This document shows, in pieces, positions 1 to 8,621 of a stretch of DNA of 64,000 nucleotides. The position numbers were made by a program, and so were the translations under genes. Where the stretch lies: NCBI GenBank assembly GCA_045222555.1, contig JBGUYY010000072.1, positions 124,001 to 188,000 on the forward strand, in the 5' to 3' direction. The notes below the pieces were generated by a model that was given only the letters and a program-made list of their open reading frames with translations, was not told where the DNA came from and searched no databases. Source of the DNA: UBA1756 sp045222555. Lineage in GTDB: Bacteria; Bacteroidota; Bacteroidia; Bacteroidales; WCHB1-69. Every line of letters begins with the position of its first letter. Positions within the stretch are counted from its first letter, which is position 1.

Positions 1-1
1 T

Positions 2-646
2 CACAAGAGCAAAGGGGCTTTCATCGAGAAATTGAAAAAAGAGTACAACTACAAAGAGCCCGGACGGGCCAAGGCGATGAAGGCCTTCTTGAAAAACATG
101 CCCGCCGAGTTCTTCCAGAGCAAAGAGGCTGACCTCTCCACCATCAAAGGTATTGAGAAGCTTTCGCCGATGGCCACCTTCGCCGATGTGACCATCACCG
201 CTGAGGAGTTCGGTAAGTACATCAACCGCTTCAAGGGAATGCGCCTCAACCAAGACGAGTTCGCCCCCTTCCTGGAGGAGCGTTTCGACATGTTCGTTCA
301 GGATAAGATGAACCGCTACGAGAACGCCCACCTGTTGGAGAAATATTCCGACCTCCGCGAGCTCGTTCAGGAGTTCCACGACGGTATGGTGCTGTACGAA
401 ATCAACACCTCCAAGGTGTGGGCGGCCGCCGTGCAGGATTCTGTGGGTTTGGAGAAATTCTATGCGGAAAACACCAGCCGCTACCTCGACCCCGCCACAC
501 AGCAGCCCAAGCCGCTCTCCGAAATCCGCGCCATCGTCATCACCGACTTCCAAGAGTACCTCGACAAGCAGTGGATTCTTGAACTTCGCGAAAAGTACCA
601 GCCTGTCATCAACGAAAAAGCTTTGTCTACCCTCATCAAAAAGTAA
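2..646 (+). CDS. SurA-like peptidylprolyl isomerase, C-terminal part (truncated by window edge)
   Basis: The reading frame is open from the first bases, so this is the 3' end of a longer gene; the TTG at 32 is only an internal codon. The 214 visible residues are charged and helical, with the segment VLYEINTSKVW followed by GLEKFYAENTSRY. That arrangement is typical of the C-terminal region of Bacteroidetes periplasmic parvulin/SurA-type isomerases, which chaperone outer-membrane proteins. The parvulin domains themselves would lie upstream of the window. It ends two bases before a second SurA-like gene, so the two are probably co-transcribed and functionally linked. The family assignment rests on sequence resemblance and context only. 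Confidence 0.7.
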   Translation, partial: HKSKGAFIEKLKKEYNYKEPGRAKAMKAFLKNMPAEFFQSKEADLSTIKGIEKLSPMATFADVTITAEEFGKYINRFKGMRLNQDEFAPFLEERFDMFVQDKMNRYENAHLLEKYSDLRELVQEFHDGMVLYEINTSKVWAAAVQDSVGLEKFYAENTSRYLDPATQQPKPLSEIRAIVITDFQEYLDKQWILELREKYQPVINEKALSTLIKK

Positions 647-648
647 AC

Positions 649-1482
649 GTGAAACGCGCCTGCCTCCTCTTCCTGCTCCCGCTTTGCCTGCTGGCCAGTT
701 GCCGGCACGATGACCGCGTAGTGGCTGAGGTGCACAACCACAAGCTCTATGCCTCTGAGGTGGGACAGCTCGTGCCGTCTGGACTGAGTGCCGCCGACAG
801 CGCCGACTTCGCCAAACATATCATCAACGACTGGATTATGGAGCAGGTGATTCTGGCAGAAGCGGATAAGACCTTGACAGTTAAAGAGAAAGTGTTTGAT
901 GATGAGCTGGAAGAGTACCGCAAGACTTTACTCAAGAACCGTTATTTTGAGAAAATCACCTCCGATCCCGAGAAATTCAAGGTGAGCGATGAGGAGGTGA
1001 AGGAAATTATCAAGCAGAGCAAGGTCAGCTTGGTGCCCGACAAGGAGATCGTGAAGATCAACTATGTGAAGCTGCCCCGTCAGTCGGCGGTGCGCGAAGA
1101 GCTGAAGGAGATTCTTTTCGACGAGTCCCGCCGACTCACCGAGAAGGAGCGCATCGCTGAGCTGTGCGCCGACTCCATCGAGTACTTCATCACCGACGAC
1201 CAGTGGCTGTTCTGGGAGGACATCCAGCTGGAAACGGGCATCACCCTCGACCGTAACTTGCAAGGACTGGACTTCCCCCTCACAATGGAAAAGGTGGTGA
1301 ATGAGGATGAGTACCTGATGGTGATCCTTGACTTCCGGTCGGAATCCACCGGCGAGGAGTCGAAAGACTACTTCGAGAGCGTGCGTACCATGCTCATCCA
1401 GAAAAAGAAAAATGAATTCATCCAAAAAAAGATGAAAGAATTATACCAAGAAGCAGATAAAAAAGGTAAAATTAACCAGTAA
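649..1482 (+). CDS. Predicted lipoprotein related to SurA-type periplasmic chaperones
   Basis: A 277-residue protein starting at GTG (649), two bases after the previous stop. The N-terminus is a lipoprotein signal peptide with lipobox LLASC, so Cys17 would be lipidated. The mature part begins VVAEVHNHKLYASEV, the short strand-helix seen at the start of SurA/PpiC N-terminal domains, followed by a long helical region. No complete parvulin catalytic domain is evident. It lies between a SurA-like isomerase and signal peptidase I, which points to envelope protein folding or export. A role as a non-catalytic chaperone is inference. Confidence 0.65.
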   Translation: MKRACLLFLLPLCLLASCRHDDRVVAEVHNHKLYASEVGQLVPSGLSAADSADFAKHIINDWIMEQVILAEADKTLTVKEKVFDDELEEYRKTLLKNRYFEKITSDPEKFKVSDEEVKEIIKQSKVSLVPDKEIVKINYVKLPRQSAVREELKEILFDESRRLTEKERIAELCADSIEYFITDDQWLFWEDIQLETGITLDRNLQGLDFPLTMEKVVNEDEYLMVILDFRSESTGEESKDYFESVRTMLIQKKKNEFIQKKMKELYQEADKKGKINQ

Positions 1483-1487
1483 ACACC

Positions 1488-3101
1488 ATGACATTATCCT
1501 ATACCGCAGTTATCATCATCTCCATTATACAAGTCGTCGGCTTCCAGCTCGGTCTGTGGACCATCTTCAAGAAGGCAGGACTGAAAGGGTGGCTTTCCAT
1601 CATCCCGGTTTACCGCACATGGCTTTGGCTGCGCAAAGTCATCGACCGTCCTTGGTGGTGGATGATCTTCTGGGTCATGCCCTTCATCGGCGTGTTTATG
1701 GTGTATTATATGATTTGGGAAACGATAAGATGCTTTAACAAAAGAAGTTACCTGTATCTTATCCCAGGCACATTCTTCTACTTCTTTTATCTGCCCTATT
1801 TAGGATTGGCCAAGAAAGAGAAATACACACCCAAGTCGGAGCAGCCGGAGTTCAAGAAGTCGTGGGCTCGTGGATGGGGCGATGCCATCATCTTCGCAGT
1901 GGCGGCAGCCTTCATCGTGCGCTCCTTCATCTTCGAGCTATACACCATCCCCTCCTCCTCCATGGAGGGCACCATGATGGTGGGTGACTATCTGGCAGTG
2001 AGCAAACACCATTACGGTCAGCGCATCCCGCAGACGGTCTTTGCCCTGCCCTTCATGCACCACACGCTGGTGCTTACCAAGACCGTGCCTTCGTATGTGG
2101 ACTGGATTGAACTGCCCTACATGCGTATTCCGGGAACTTCTTCCGTGAAAAACAACGATCCTATTGTCTTCAACTATCCCGACGGCGACACGGTGGCCAT
2201 TGAAATGCAGAATTGCAGCTATTATGACATTGTGCGTGCCTTTGACCGCATCATGGATCCCAACGTTGGGGAGACCGAGGCAGATGCCATTGCCAGAAGC
2301 TATGGGCAACCCAGTGCTGCCAGTATCCGCAGTCGGTTTCAGGGACAGTCGGGACATGATGTGGTGGGTAAGCTGTTTACGGTCAAGTACCGTCCTACTG
2401 ACAAGCGCGAAAACTACGTCAAGCGCTGTATTGCCATCCATGGCGACAAACTGGAGATTAAGGATGGTGTGGTGTATATTAATGGGAAGAAGGCACCGGT
2501 GCCTGAACGCCGCCAGTTCTGCTATCAGGTGCCCAATGGCGGTATCTCTCCGCGCACCATCAAGAAGATGCGTATCAATGCGCAGGATGTCCGTAGCGAC
2601 GCAGCAGGCAACCAGTATCTCCATCTTTCTGATGAACAGGCCTCCCACCTTCGTGATATGGGCAAGATACTCAATTTGCAAATCGAGCAGGAGGGTGTCT
2701 ACTCTTCTGATATCTTCCCCCATGACCCGCGCTACAAGTGGAATAAGGACAATTTCGGCCCCGTCATCATCCCCGAAAAAGGAGCAACGGTTGAACTGAA
2801 CGACTCCACTATCGTGCTGTATGAAAGGATTATCAAGAATTATGAGTTGAACGATTTGGAGGTGAAGAACGGCAAGATTTACATCAACGGGGAGGTGGCG
2901 ACGAGCTATACCTTCAAGATGAACTACTATTTCATGATGGGCGACAACCGTCACAACTCTGCCGACTCGCGCTGCTGGGGCTTTGTGCCGGAAGACCATA
3001 TTGTTGGAAAGCCTGTGTTTGTGTGGATGTCGTTAGACAAAGACCGCAGTTGGGGAGATGGCAAGGTGCGTTGGAAACGGATGTTTCGTGTTTGTAAATA
3101 A
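1488..3101 (+). CDS. lepB: Signal peptidase I (long Bacteroidetes form)
   Basis: Cleaves signal peptides of exported proteins at the outer face of the inner membrane. The 537-residue product has several N-terminal membrane segments (about residues 5-105), then the S26 catalytic domain. The nucleophile motif IPSSSMEGT places catalytic Ser near residue 158. The general-base motif YVKRCIAIHGD places catalytic Lys near 312. The C-terminal box MGDNRHNSADSR is intact. The protein is longer than E. coli LepB because of a large insert between the Lys box and the GDN box, as is usual in this phylum. It starts five bases after the preceding lipoprotein gene, so it is likely in the same operon. Confidence 0.93.
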   Translation: MTLSYTAVIIISIIQVVGFQLGLWTIFKKAGLKGWLSIIPVYRTWLWLRKVIDRPWWWMIFWVMPFIGVFMVYYMIWETIRCFNKRSYLYLIPGTFFYFFYLPYLGLAKKEKYTPKSEQPEFKKSWARGWGDAIIFAVAAAFIVRSFIFELYTIPSSSMEGTMMVGDYLAVSKHHYGQRIPQTVFALPFMHHTLVLTKTVPSYVDWIELPYMRIPGTSSVKNNDPIVFNYPDGDTVAIEMQNCSYYDIVRAFDRIMDPNVGETEADAIARSYGQPSAASIRSRFQGQSGHDVVGKLFTVKYRPTDKRENYVKRCIAIHGDKLEIKDGVVYINGKKAPVPERRQFCYQVPNGGISPRTIKKMRINAQDVRSDAAGNQYLHLSDEQASHLRDMGKILNLQIEQEGVYSSDIFPHDPRYKWNKDNFGPVIIPEKGATVELNDSTIVLYERIIKNYELNDLEVKNGKIYINGEVATSYTFKMNYYFMMGDNRHNSADSRCWGFVPEDHIVGKPVFVWMSLDKDRSWGDGKVRWKRMFRVCK

Positions 3102-3132
3102 AGTGTTGATTTTTAATAAAATATAAAAATTA

Positions 3133-4713
3133 ATGGCCTCCAAGTTCAAAATCCCGCACACCTTCACCATTGTGTTTTTCATTGTGGTGGCTTGTGCCAT
3201 CCTCACGTGGGTGGTGCCGGGAGGCGAGTTCCAGCGTGATGCGGCGGGGAATGTGGTGGAAGGGACCTACCATCAGGTGGAGAGCCAGCCCCAGACCTGG
3301 CAGGTGTTCACGGCCTTTTTCGCCGGTTTCAAGAAAGCCGCCGATATCATTGTCTTCATCCTGATGATTGGCGGAGCCTTCTGGATTCTCAACGAGACCA
3401 ACGCCGTGACGCGGGGCATCTACTCTTTTTTGGACTTTACACAAAAGCTACAGCGCTTTAAGCCCTTTGAAAAGATGGGGGTGAATAACCTTGTGATTAT
3501 CCTTATTATACTATTATTCAGTGCTTTTGGTGCGATATTTGGGATGAGCGAGGAGACGTTGGCCTTTGTGGCAATATTCGTGCCGTTGGCCATCTCCATG
3601 GGGTACGATTCGGTGACGGGCGTGCTGATGTGCTATGTGGCGGCGCATGTGGGCTTTGCCGGTGCGCTGTTCAACCCGTTCACCATCGGCATTGCGCAGG
3701 GTTTGTCGGGATTGCAGCCTTTCTCGGGCTTGGGTTATCGCTTGATATGTTGGCTCATCCTTACCTTGATCGCCATCATCTTCACCTTGTGGTATGCCCA
3801 CCGCGTGAAGCGGCATCCTGAGAAGTCGATCATGCACGAGGCCGACTCGTACTGGCGCGACAAGGTACTGCAGCAGCAGGAGCAGGAGCACCGCCGGTCG
3901 AACTATGCCACATGGATTGTCTTCGGTTTGGTGAGTGCTTTGCTGCTGTTCTTAGCAATACGTTTCCCCTTCACCGACATTACGTTAGGCGGCCACAAGA
4001 GTCACCTGCTCATCTTCCCCATTGTGGCGGCGGTGTTTACGGTGTGGGGTGTTTTTGCTGCCCGTCGGTCGTCGCAGAGTTACATCATGTCGCTGTTGTT
4101 TCTGACGATTGTGATGCTGGTGGTAGGAGTCTTGGGGTATGGATGGTATGTGAAAGAGATTGCAGCGCTGTTCTTTGCGATGGGCATTGCGGCAGGATTC
4201 GCTTACGGACTGCGGTTCGACAAGATTATTAGGCAATTTTTGGAGGGATGTAAGGATATGCTGAATGCGGCGTTGATTGTGGGCATGGCGGGAGGTATCA
4301 TCATCATCTTGCAGGACGGGCATATCGTTGATACGCTGTTGTACGGCTCTTCCACGGCGGTGGCGCACAGCGGGAAGGAGGGTGCGTTAGGGGGTATCTA
4401 CCTTATCCAAAACCTGCTTAACCTCATCATCCCGTCAGGTTCTGCCAAGGCCGCCCTCACCATCCCTATGATGGCCGAGTTCTCCGACTTGATTGGTATT
4501 TCGCGGCAAACCAACGTGTTAGCCTTCCAGTTCGGCGATGGATTTACCAACATGATTACTCCCACCTCGGGCGTGCTCATTGGTGTGTTGGGCATAGCTC
4601 GCATTCCGTACGCCAAGTGGGCGAAATTTATTTTCCCATTTATCCTTTTCCTGATAATTGTAGGATTTTTGTTACTTTTGCCAACCATTTATTTACCTTT
4701 AGACGGATTTTAA
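3133..4713 (+). CDS. YfcC-family transporter (DcuC-like carboxylate/amino-acid carrier)
   Basis: A 526-residue, very hydrophobic protein with roughly a dozen membrane segments. The N-terminus HTFTIVFFIVVACAILTWVVP followed by GGEF is the signature start of the YfcC/DcuC superfamily. The glycine/serine-rich C-terminal motifs NLLNLIIPSGSAKAA and FGDGFTNMITPTSG are the expected re-entrant substrate-binding segments. Substrate is not predictable here; related proteins are annotated as C4-dicarboxylate or basic amino-acid carriers. It follows lepB by 31 bp. An arginine deiminase gene lies 4 kb away but not in the same operon, so coupling to arginine uptake is only a possibility. Confidence 0.85.
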   Translation: MASKFKIPHTFTIVFFIVVACAILTWVVPGGEFQRDAAGNVVEGTYHQVESQPQTWQVFTAFFAGFKKAADIIVFILMIGGAFWILNETNAVTRGIYSFLDFTQKLQRFKPFEKMGVNNLVIILIILLFSAFGAIFGMSEETLAFVAIFVPLAISMGYDSVTGVLMCYVAAHVGFAGALFNPFTIGIAQGLSGLQPFSGLGYRLICWLILTLIAIIFTLWYAHRVKRHPEKSIMHEADSYWRDKVLQQQEQEHRRSNYATWIVFGLVSALLLFLAIRFPFTDITLGGHKSHLLIFPIVAAVFTVWGVFAARRSSQSYIMSLLFLTIVMLVVGVLGYGWYVKEIAALFFAMGIAAGFAYGLRFDKIIRQFLEGCKDMLNAALIVGMAGGIIIILQDGHIVDTLLYGSSTAVAHSGKEGALGGIYLIQNLLNLIIPSGSAKAALTIPMMAEFSDLIGISRQTNVLAFQFGDGFTNMITPTSGVLIGVLGIARIPYAKWAKFIFPFILFLIIVGFLLLLPTIYLPLDGF

Positions 4714-4719
4714 CCTACC

Positions 4720-5625
4720 ATGAAAAGATACGTATTTTTGATAGCCATTTTGTTGTTCACCACGGCTTATCGAGCTTATTCACAGTATGATAATTATTAC
4801 TTCTACAATAGCTTTGAGGCTTGGGAAGGCGGCCTTGACTTTGGTGTGAACTCCTTTTACGGAGACATCAATGACAACACCAACAAGATTTTTCCTGCCA
4901 CTCCGTTCCAGGCATCCTTCTACAAAGACCGCCATTTTGTGGTCGGCGGCTACTTTGGCAAGCGCATGACACCCTTCTGGACGCTCGCTTTGGACATGAA
5001 ATTCGGTCGAGTTTCTGGCAAGACCAAATATGGCATTGATGAGCATTCTGCGGTAGCCTTTCGCACCTCATGGAATACGGAGGTGGTGATTTCCAATACG
5101 TTGGATATCCTTTCCATGTGCAACCTCAACACCAATTGGGCGTTATATCCCAAGATTGGCTTTGGGGTATATGCGTTCCGTTCGACGATGTGGGATGTGA
5201 ACACTGGTGAGGTTTTGGGAGCTTTCCCGGGCGAGGCGGTTTTCAATACCAACCGCAACGAGACGTTGGCGACGGGCTACCGCGCTGTGTTTGCCATGCC
5301 GGTGATGATAGGGGCAAGTTACCGTCCGTTGCCCGAACTGCGCATCTTCCTCGAGACGGGCATCACGTGGTCCTGTACCGACATGCTGGACGCTTACCAG
5401 TCGAATGCGCGGGCTTTCGAAGGGGTGTGGAACACGATGATAGGGGTGAGCTACCAGTTTGATTTCAAGCCTTATTTGCGGGGCAATCCGCGCAACAACA
5501 CCGCCAACGATGCTTTGAAAGACGATGGCGTGACGAAGAAGTACAAGAAGATGCGTTACAAGTCGAACCTCGGCACGGGCAAGCCGCGCTACAGCAAGAG
5601 CAGTGCAATGAAGAAGCACCAATAG
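4720..5625 (+). CDS. Predicted outer-membrane beta-barrel protein
   Basis: A 301-residue protein with a cleavable signal peptide (MKRYVFLIAILLFTTAYRAYSQ) and a body of alternating aromatic/polar beta strands such as GGLDFGVNSFYGDIND, WTLALDMKFGRVSG and MPVMIGASYRPLPELRIFLE. This is the pattern of a small outer-membrane barrel of the kind often seen in Bacteroidetes, including PorT/OmpW-like folds. The C-terminus is a basic tail rich in Lys, which is unusual after a barrel and may be periplasmic. It starts seven bases after the transporter stop codon. Specific function is unknown. Confidence 0.65.
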   Translation: MKRYVFLIAILLFTTAYRAYSQYDNYYFYNSFEAWEGGLDFGVNSFYGDINDNTNKIFPATPFQASFYKDRHFVVGGYFGKRMTPFWTLALDMKFGRVSGKTKYGIDEHSAVAFRTSWNTEVVISNTLDILSMCNLNTNWALYPKIGFGVYAFRSTMWDVNTGEVLGAFPGEAVFNTNRNETLATGYRAVFAMPVMIGASYRPLPELRIFLETGITWSCTDMLDAYQSNARAFEGVWNTMIGVSYQFDFKPYLRGNPRNNTANDALKDDGVTKKYKKMRYKSNLGTGKPRYSKSSAMKKHQ

Positions 5626-5654
5626 GGTAGGGAAGACCGCGATTTTTTGGATTA

Positions 5655-6665
5655 TTACTCTTCTCTCTTCTCCATCATACCCCGTATTTGTTTGTCGAAA
5701 TCGGAGTCGATACGTTGTGTCTTGTTGAAAATGTCGTACTCGCTCTCTGCCTTTGTTTGGGCCTCGGCTGCTGAGATGTGTCCTTTGTAGGGCAAAATTT
5801 TATAGTCGTTGAAAGCGAGAAATTTCTCCACACTGGCGGCAAACTGCTCCATCGTGAATGCATTGTGCAGTTCTATCTGGTTTTCGATATAGTCGAAATA
5901 AGACGTTACGGCACGTTCCAGCCGGTGGATCTCATTTTCGGGCAGATAGTTCTTGGCTATCGACACATCGCTTTTCAGGATGCGGCCGTCTGGGGCGTTC
6001 TTCCACGTGGAGAGCCCCATATTCTCCTTGGTATGGTCGGCACTATGGTAAATGATTTCCGCTGCCGTCTGGCCAGTGATGGCGTAATGGAAACGGTTCT
6101 GAATCATAGCGTAGAAATCGTGCGTGGTAGGCGCATTTTTGTCGTAGTCGATGCTGCACTCGGCATAGATATCGGTGATCTGCTGCCAGATGCGTCGCTC
6201 GCTGGCACGGATGGAACGAACCCTTTCGAGCAATTCGCGGAAATAATCTGTTCCAAAGACAGCTGTTCCTTGTTTCAAGCGTTCATCATCGAGGATGAAT
6301 CCCTTGCGGATATATTCGTTGAGGATCTTGGTCGCCCACTGGCGGAACTTGGTGGCACGGGCGGAGGAAACACGGTATCCGACGGAGATGATAACGTCGA
6401 GATTATAATATTCCACGTCCTCTTCCACCTCGCCTCTTATTCCTCGGTTCACGATGGTTGCAAATTTTGCAACAGTCGCTTCTTTAGAGAGTTCGCCTTC
6501 CTTGAAAATGTTGGCAATATGTCTGCTGATGCCAGATTTGTCAACTCCAAACAGCTGTGACATCACCTTTTGGGTGCACCATACATTTTCGTCTTTCATC
6601 ACTACCTGCACACGGCCTTCTTCATCGGGCAGATTGTAAAGCAAGAATTCAATTTCAGTTTTCAT
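5655..6665 (-). CDS. RhuM-family protein (Virulence_RhuM)
   Basis: A 336-residue cytoplasmic protein with the hallmarks of the RhuM family. A winged-helix-like N-terminus contains LFGVDKSGISRHIANIF, followed by the conserved block YYNLDVIISVGYRVSSARAT and then FRQWATKILNEYIRKGF. The C-terminal half includes YHSADHTKENMGL. RhuM proteins are named from a Salmonella pathogenicity island, but their biochemical role is not established; they are frequent in accessory islands and next to mobile elements. This copy appears full length. It runs convergent to the upstream outer-membrane gene and has its own promoter element upstream. Confidence 0.85.
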   Translation of the reverse strand: MKTEIEFLLYNLPDEEGRVQVVMKDENVWCTQKVMSQLFGVDKSGISRHIANIFKEGELSKEATVAKFATIVNRGIRGEVEEDVEYYNLDVIISVGYRVSSARATKFRQWATKILNEYIRKGFILDDERLKQGTAVFGTDYFRELLERVRSIRASERRIWQQITDIYAECSIDYDKNAPTTHDFYAMIQNRFHYAITGQTAAEIIYHSADHTKENMGLSTWKNAPDGRILKSDVSIAKNYLPENEIHRLERAVTSYFDYIENQIELHNAFTMEQFAASVEKFLAFNDYKILPYKGHISAAEAQTKAESEYDIFNKTQRIDSDFDKQIRGMMEKREE

Positions 6666-6741
6666 GATGTGTTAGATTTTGATGTTATAAAGTAGAATGA
6701 GTTGGTTCGTGTTGGTTGTTGGCATTCTGCACTATTGTGGG

Positions 6742-6751
6742 TGCAAAAGTA
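6742..6751 (-). promoter_or_regulatory. Bacteroidetes -7 promoter element for rhuM
   Basis: On the minus strand the sequence reads TACTTTTGCA, matching the TAnnTTTGC consensus of the Bacteroidetes primary sigma factor. It lies about 75 bp upstream of the rhuM start codon. A -33 element was not resolved. Confidence 0.6.
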
Positions 6752-6868
6752 AGAAATTTTATCGGTTCATGGATGTTTACACAGGCAATAATGTACAATT
6801 TCTTCACGCCTCCATTTGCAAGGCGGCGGTGAGCCTGAACCCGCAAGGCGTGTCATTGTGCTATTTTT

Positions 6869-7017
6869 GTGTGTCGAAGACACACCATCTCAGTAACCCC
6901 TGACAAACGAAACGAAGTGGAGTGCAGTCTGGGGTACGGCGGTCACCCGCGATATAAAGCGTGTCGGAGACACGCGACTATTGATCACCATCACGTGCCT
7001 GAGCCTGTTGAAGGCAC
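6869..7017. repeat. Cluster of dispersed intergenic palindromes
   Basis: This gene-free stretch (6752-7168) holds three palindromes. At 6869-6885, GTGTGTC and GACACAC flank the triloop GAA. At 6959-6975, GCGTGTC and GACACGC flank the triloop GGA. At 6995-7017, GTGCCT and AGGCAC flank a core reading GAGCCTGTTGA. The two triloop hairpins are variants of one design. The third resembles a short palindrome I recall being dispersed in many bacterial genomes. I see no convincing gene in the interval; its open frames are short and built from repeat sequence. Confidence 0.7.
6893..6936 (+). repeat. Dispersed repeat, copy 1 (GTAACC...CTGGGGTA)
   Basis: A 44-bp element beginning GTAACC and ending GCAGTCTGGGGTA. 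A related 42-bp copy lies on the opposite strand at 32109-32150. The ends are conserved (GTAACC, TGACAA/AGACAA, GCAGTCTGGGGTA) while the centre differs. This suggests an old, non-autonomous interspersed element. Confidence 0.65.
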
Positions 7018-7168
7018 CGCGAATGGCGTGGAAAGGTGGGGGTTCCGTTACTGTGCTGTGCTTGCAACAGGATGGTGGGGTGCATAGAAAAATAGGATGG
7101 GCTGTGAAGGTTACAGATTGTTGTGTACCTTCTAAAAGTTGGCTTTGTCGTAGAAAGAAATGCGGACG

Positions 7169-7552
7169 TTATCTTTGAACATATATAGCTTTCCCTGAAA
7201 GATTTTTTGATGTTATGGGAATATAAACGCCATAAGAAATAACCCCACCACTATTAGAGGTACTCACATTTTCAAGAATAATTCCGTTTGCTCCAATTTT
7301 TGCGGCCTGGCATTTCAATTCTTCCACTGCGTAGTTTAAACGATCTTGGTCTGAGCAACACGCATCACTTGAAGCATTTACAATCCCAATGACTTCATAT
7401 TCACAATTTGGAATTTCTGTATATAAAACAACGCTTTTAGGGTCATTTGCTGGTCTCTGTATTCCTGTCACTAATGCTGTTCCAACTGCACAGCTACAAC
7501 TATTAGCAACAATAATTAGGGTGAAAACTATTAGGTAAAATATCTTCTTCAT
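7169..7552 (-). CDS. Small predicted lipoprotein or secreted protein
   Basis: A 127-residue protein with a hydrophobic N-terminal signal (MKKIFYLIVFTLIIVANSCSC). Cys19 is preceded by VANS, a plausible but imperfect lipobox. The body contains YEVIGIVNASSD, then AVEELKCQAAKIGANGIIL. This helix-GAN-strand pattern also occurs in small envelope proteins of the YbjQ/RcsF type, but I cannot assign a family. Base composition is more AT-rich than its neighbours. It is transcribed in the same direction as the TraB-like gene upstream, separated by a 110-bp gap with alternative hairpins. Confidence 0.6.
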   Translation of the reverse strand: MKKIFYLIVFTLIIVANSCSCAVGTALVTGIQRPANDPKSVVLYTEIPNCEYEVIGIVNASSDACCSDQDRLNYAVEELKCQAAKIGANGIILENVSTSNSGGVISYGVYIPITSKNLSGKAIYVQR

Positions 7553-7580
7553 TAGATTTCAGTGGACTTCAATCATTACT

Positions 7581-7620
7581 CTTTTCAGACTTGCGAAGTC
7601 TGTAATACGAGTCTGAAAAG
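7581..7620. other. Overlapping alternative hairpins
   Basis: CTTTTCAGACT (7581-7591) is perfectly complementary to AGTCTGAAAAG (7610-7620). The internal segment CAGACTT-GCG-AAGTCTG (7586-7602) forms a competing 7-bp hairpin. The two structures share bases and cannot coexist. The site lies between two minus-strand genes, downstream of the traB-like gene, so it may act as a processing or termination signal or be a repeat remnant. Confidence 0.6.
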
Positions 7621-7662
7621 TTAATATAGCATAATTACAAACTGAAAAATCTTCGAGTGTTA

Positions 7663-8526
7663 CTACTTCCACTCAAATCTCACCGGTTCAACGGTATAGC
7701 CTTTTTTGCGGAGGAGGGCGATCACGCCTTTGTCGCCGCCCAGATGTGCCGCGCCTACCACACAGAAGAGGTTGTGCTCGAGGGCAATCTTCTCAAAGTT
7801 GTTGGCCATCCCCACATTACGGTCCACCAAGAAAATCTTGTTGAATTTCTTGGGCATGGAGGGATCGTTGCTCATCACCAGCATGGTGTCCAAATTGAAC
7901 GAAAGGTAAGCATCCAACAGCCCGTCAGTCATGCTCTCGCCAGAGTCGGTAGAGGTGGTGTCGTTGATGGCCTGTAACAGCATAGCCACCTGATCTTTCA
8001 GCTTGATGGCATCGATGGCACCCATCTGTGTCGAGTACTTTTCCACTCCGTAACAGAGTTTGTTGGCCTCGCGGGCTTTCTTCAAGAAGAAAATATCCAA
8101 TGCATCCTCTTGATCCTGAGAGAATTCCGACTGCTGCAAGAGGCTCATCACAAAGAAGGGCTTGATGGTGTTGAGCAGATAGGCTGAGGTGTGAATTTTT
8201 TTCTTGCACACGCTATCCAGCTTATGAAAATCACTCTCCGACATCATTTCCGACAGCAATTTCCCTTTCGGCATATAGGTGAAGGCTTTTGCATCGGCAG
8301 CATCTATTTCGTCCATGAGAATCTCCATGGCGAAAGCATCGCACGAGTAGAGAGCCGTCAGCACAGTGGTGTCGAAGGCAAACACGCGCTGGTCTTGGAT
8401 GTGGATGCTCCCGTACAGGTAAGAGGGCTCCTTGAGGTCTTTACCCGTAACTTTCCACAGCAGCGACTGCGAAAATGAGGTCAGTACCAATGAGATGAGG
8501 ATGATGGTGAAGAATAATTTTTTCAT
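7663..8526 (-). CDS. TraB/GumN family protein, secreted
   Basis: A 287-residue protein with a signal peptide (MKKLFFTIILISLVLTSFSQS). The N-terminal family motif YLYGSIHIQDQR and the C-terminal motif FCVVGAAHLGGDKGV are both present, with a helical middle. These define the TraB/GumN family (PF01963), suggested to be metallo-hydrolases related to Tiki proteases. The conserved His residues in GSIH and AAHLGG would be the metal ligands. Activity has not been shown for most bacterial members. The gene is divergent from arcA with separate promoters between them. Confidence 0.85.
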   Translation of the reverse strand: MKKLFFTIILISLVLTSFSQSLLWKVTGKDLKEPSYLYGSIHIQDQRVFAFDTTVLTALYSCDAFAMEILMDEIDAADAKAFTYMPKGKLLSEMMSESDFHKLDSVCKKKIHTSAYLLNTIKPFFVMSLLQQSEFSQDQEDALDIFFLKKAREANKLCYGVEKYSTQMGAIDAIKLKDQVAMLLQAINDTTSTDSGESMTDGLLDAYLSFNLDTMLVMSNDPSMPKKFNKIFLVDRNVGMANNFEKIALEHNLFCVVGAAHLGGDKGVIALLRKKGYTVEPVRFEWK

Positions 8527-8543
8527 AATACTAATTTTTGCGT

Positions 8544-8553
8544 GGCAAAAATA
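8544..8553 (-). promoter_or_regulatory. -7 promoter element for the TraB/GumN gene
   Basis: Minus strand TATTTTTGCC, matching TAnnTTTGC, 18 bp before the start codon. It implies a very short leader. Confidence 0.55.
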
Positions 8554-8576
8554 GTGAAAAATCCCAAAAAATCACG

Positions 8577-8586
8577 TATTTTTGCA
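8577..8586 (+). promoter_or_regulatory. -7 promoter element for arcA
   Basis: TATTTTTGCA, a full match to TAnnTTTGC, 36 bp before the arcA ATG. It is divergent from the promoter at 8544-8553. Confidence 0.65.
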
Positions 8587-8621
8587 CTCTGAATTTTAAA
8601 GAAACTTCATAACGCGAATTT

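Noticed and set aside
1938..2999. 353-residue minus-strand frame opposite lepB
   Set aside because: Antisense shadow of a gene with intact catalytic motifs; no known family motif or start signals.
6697..7178. Several small frames in the rhuM-lipoprotein gap
   Set aside because: They overlap palindromic repeats and the rhuM promoter, and show no motif or convincing start.
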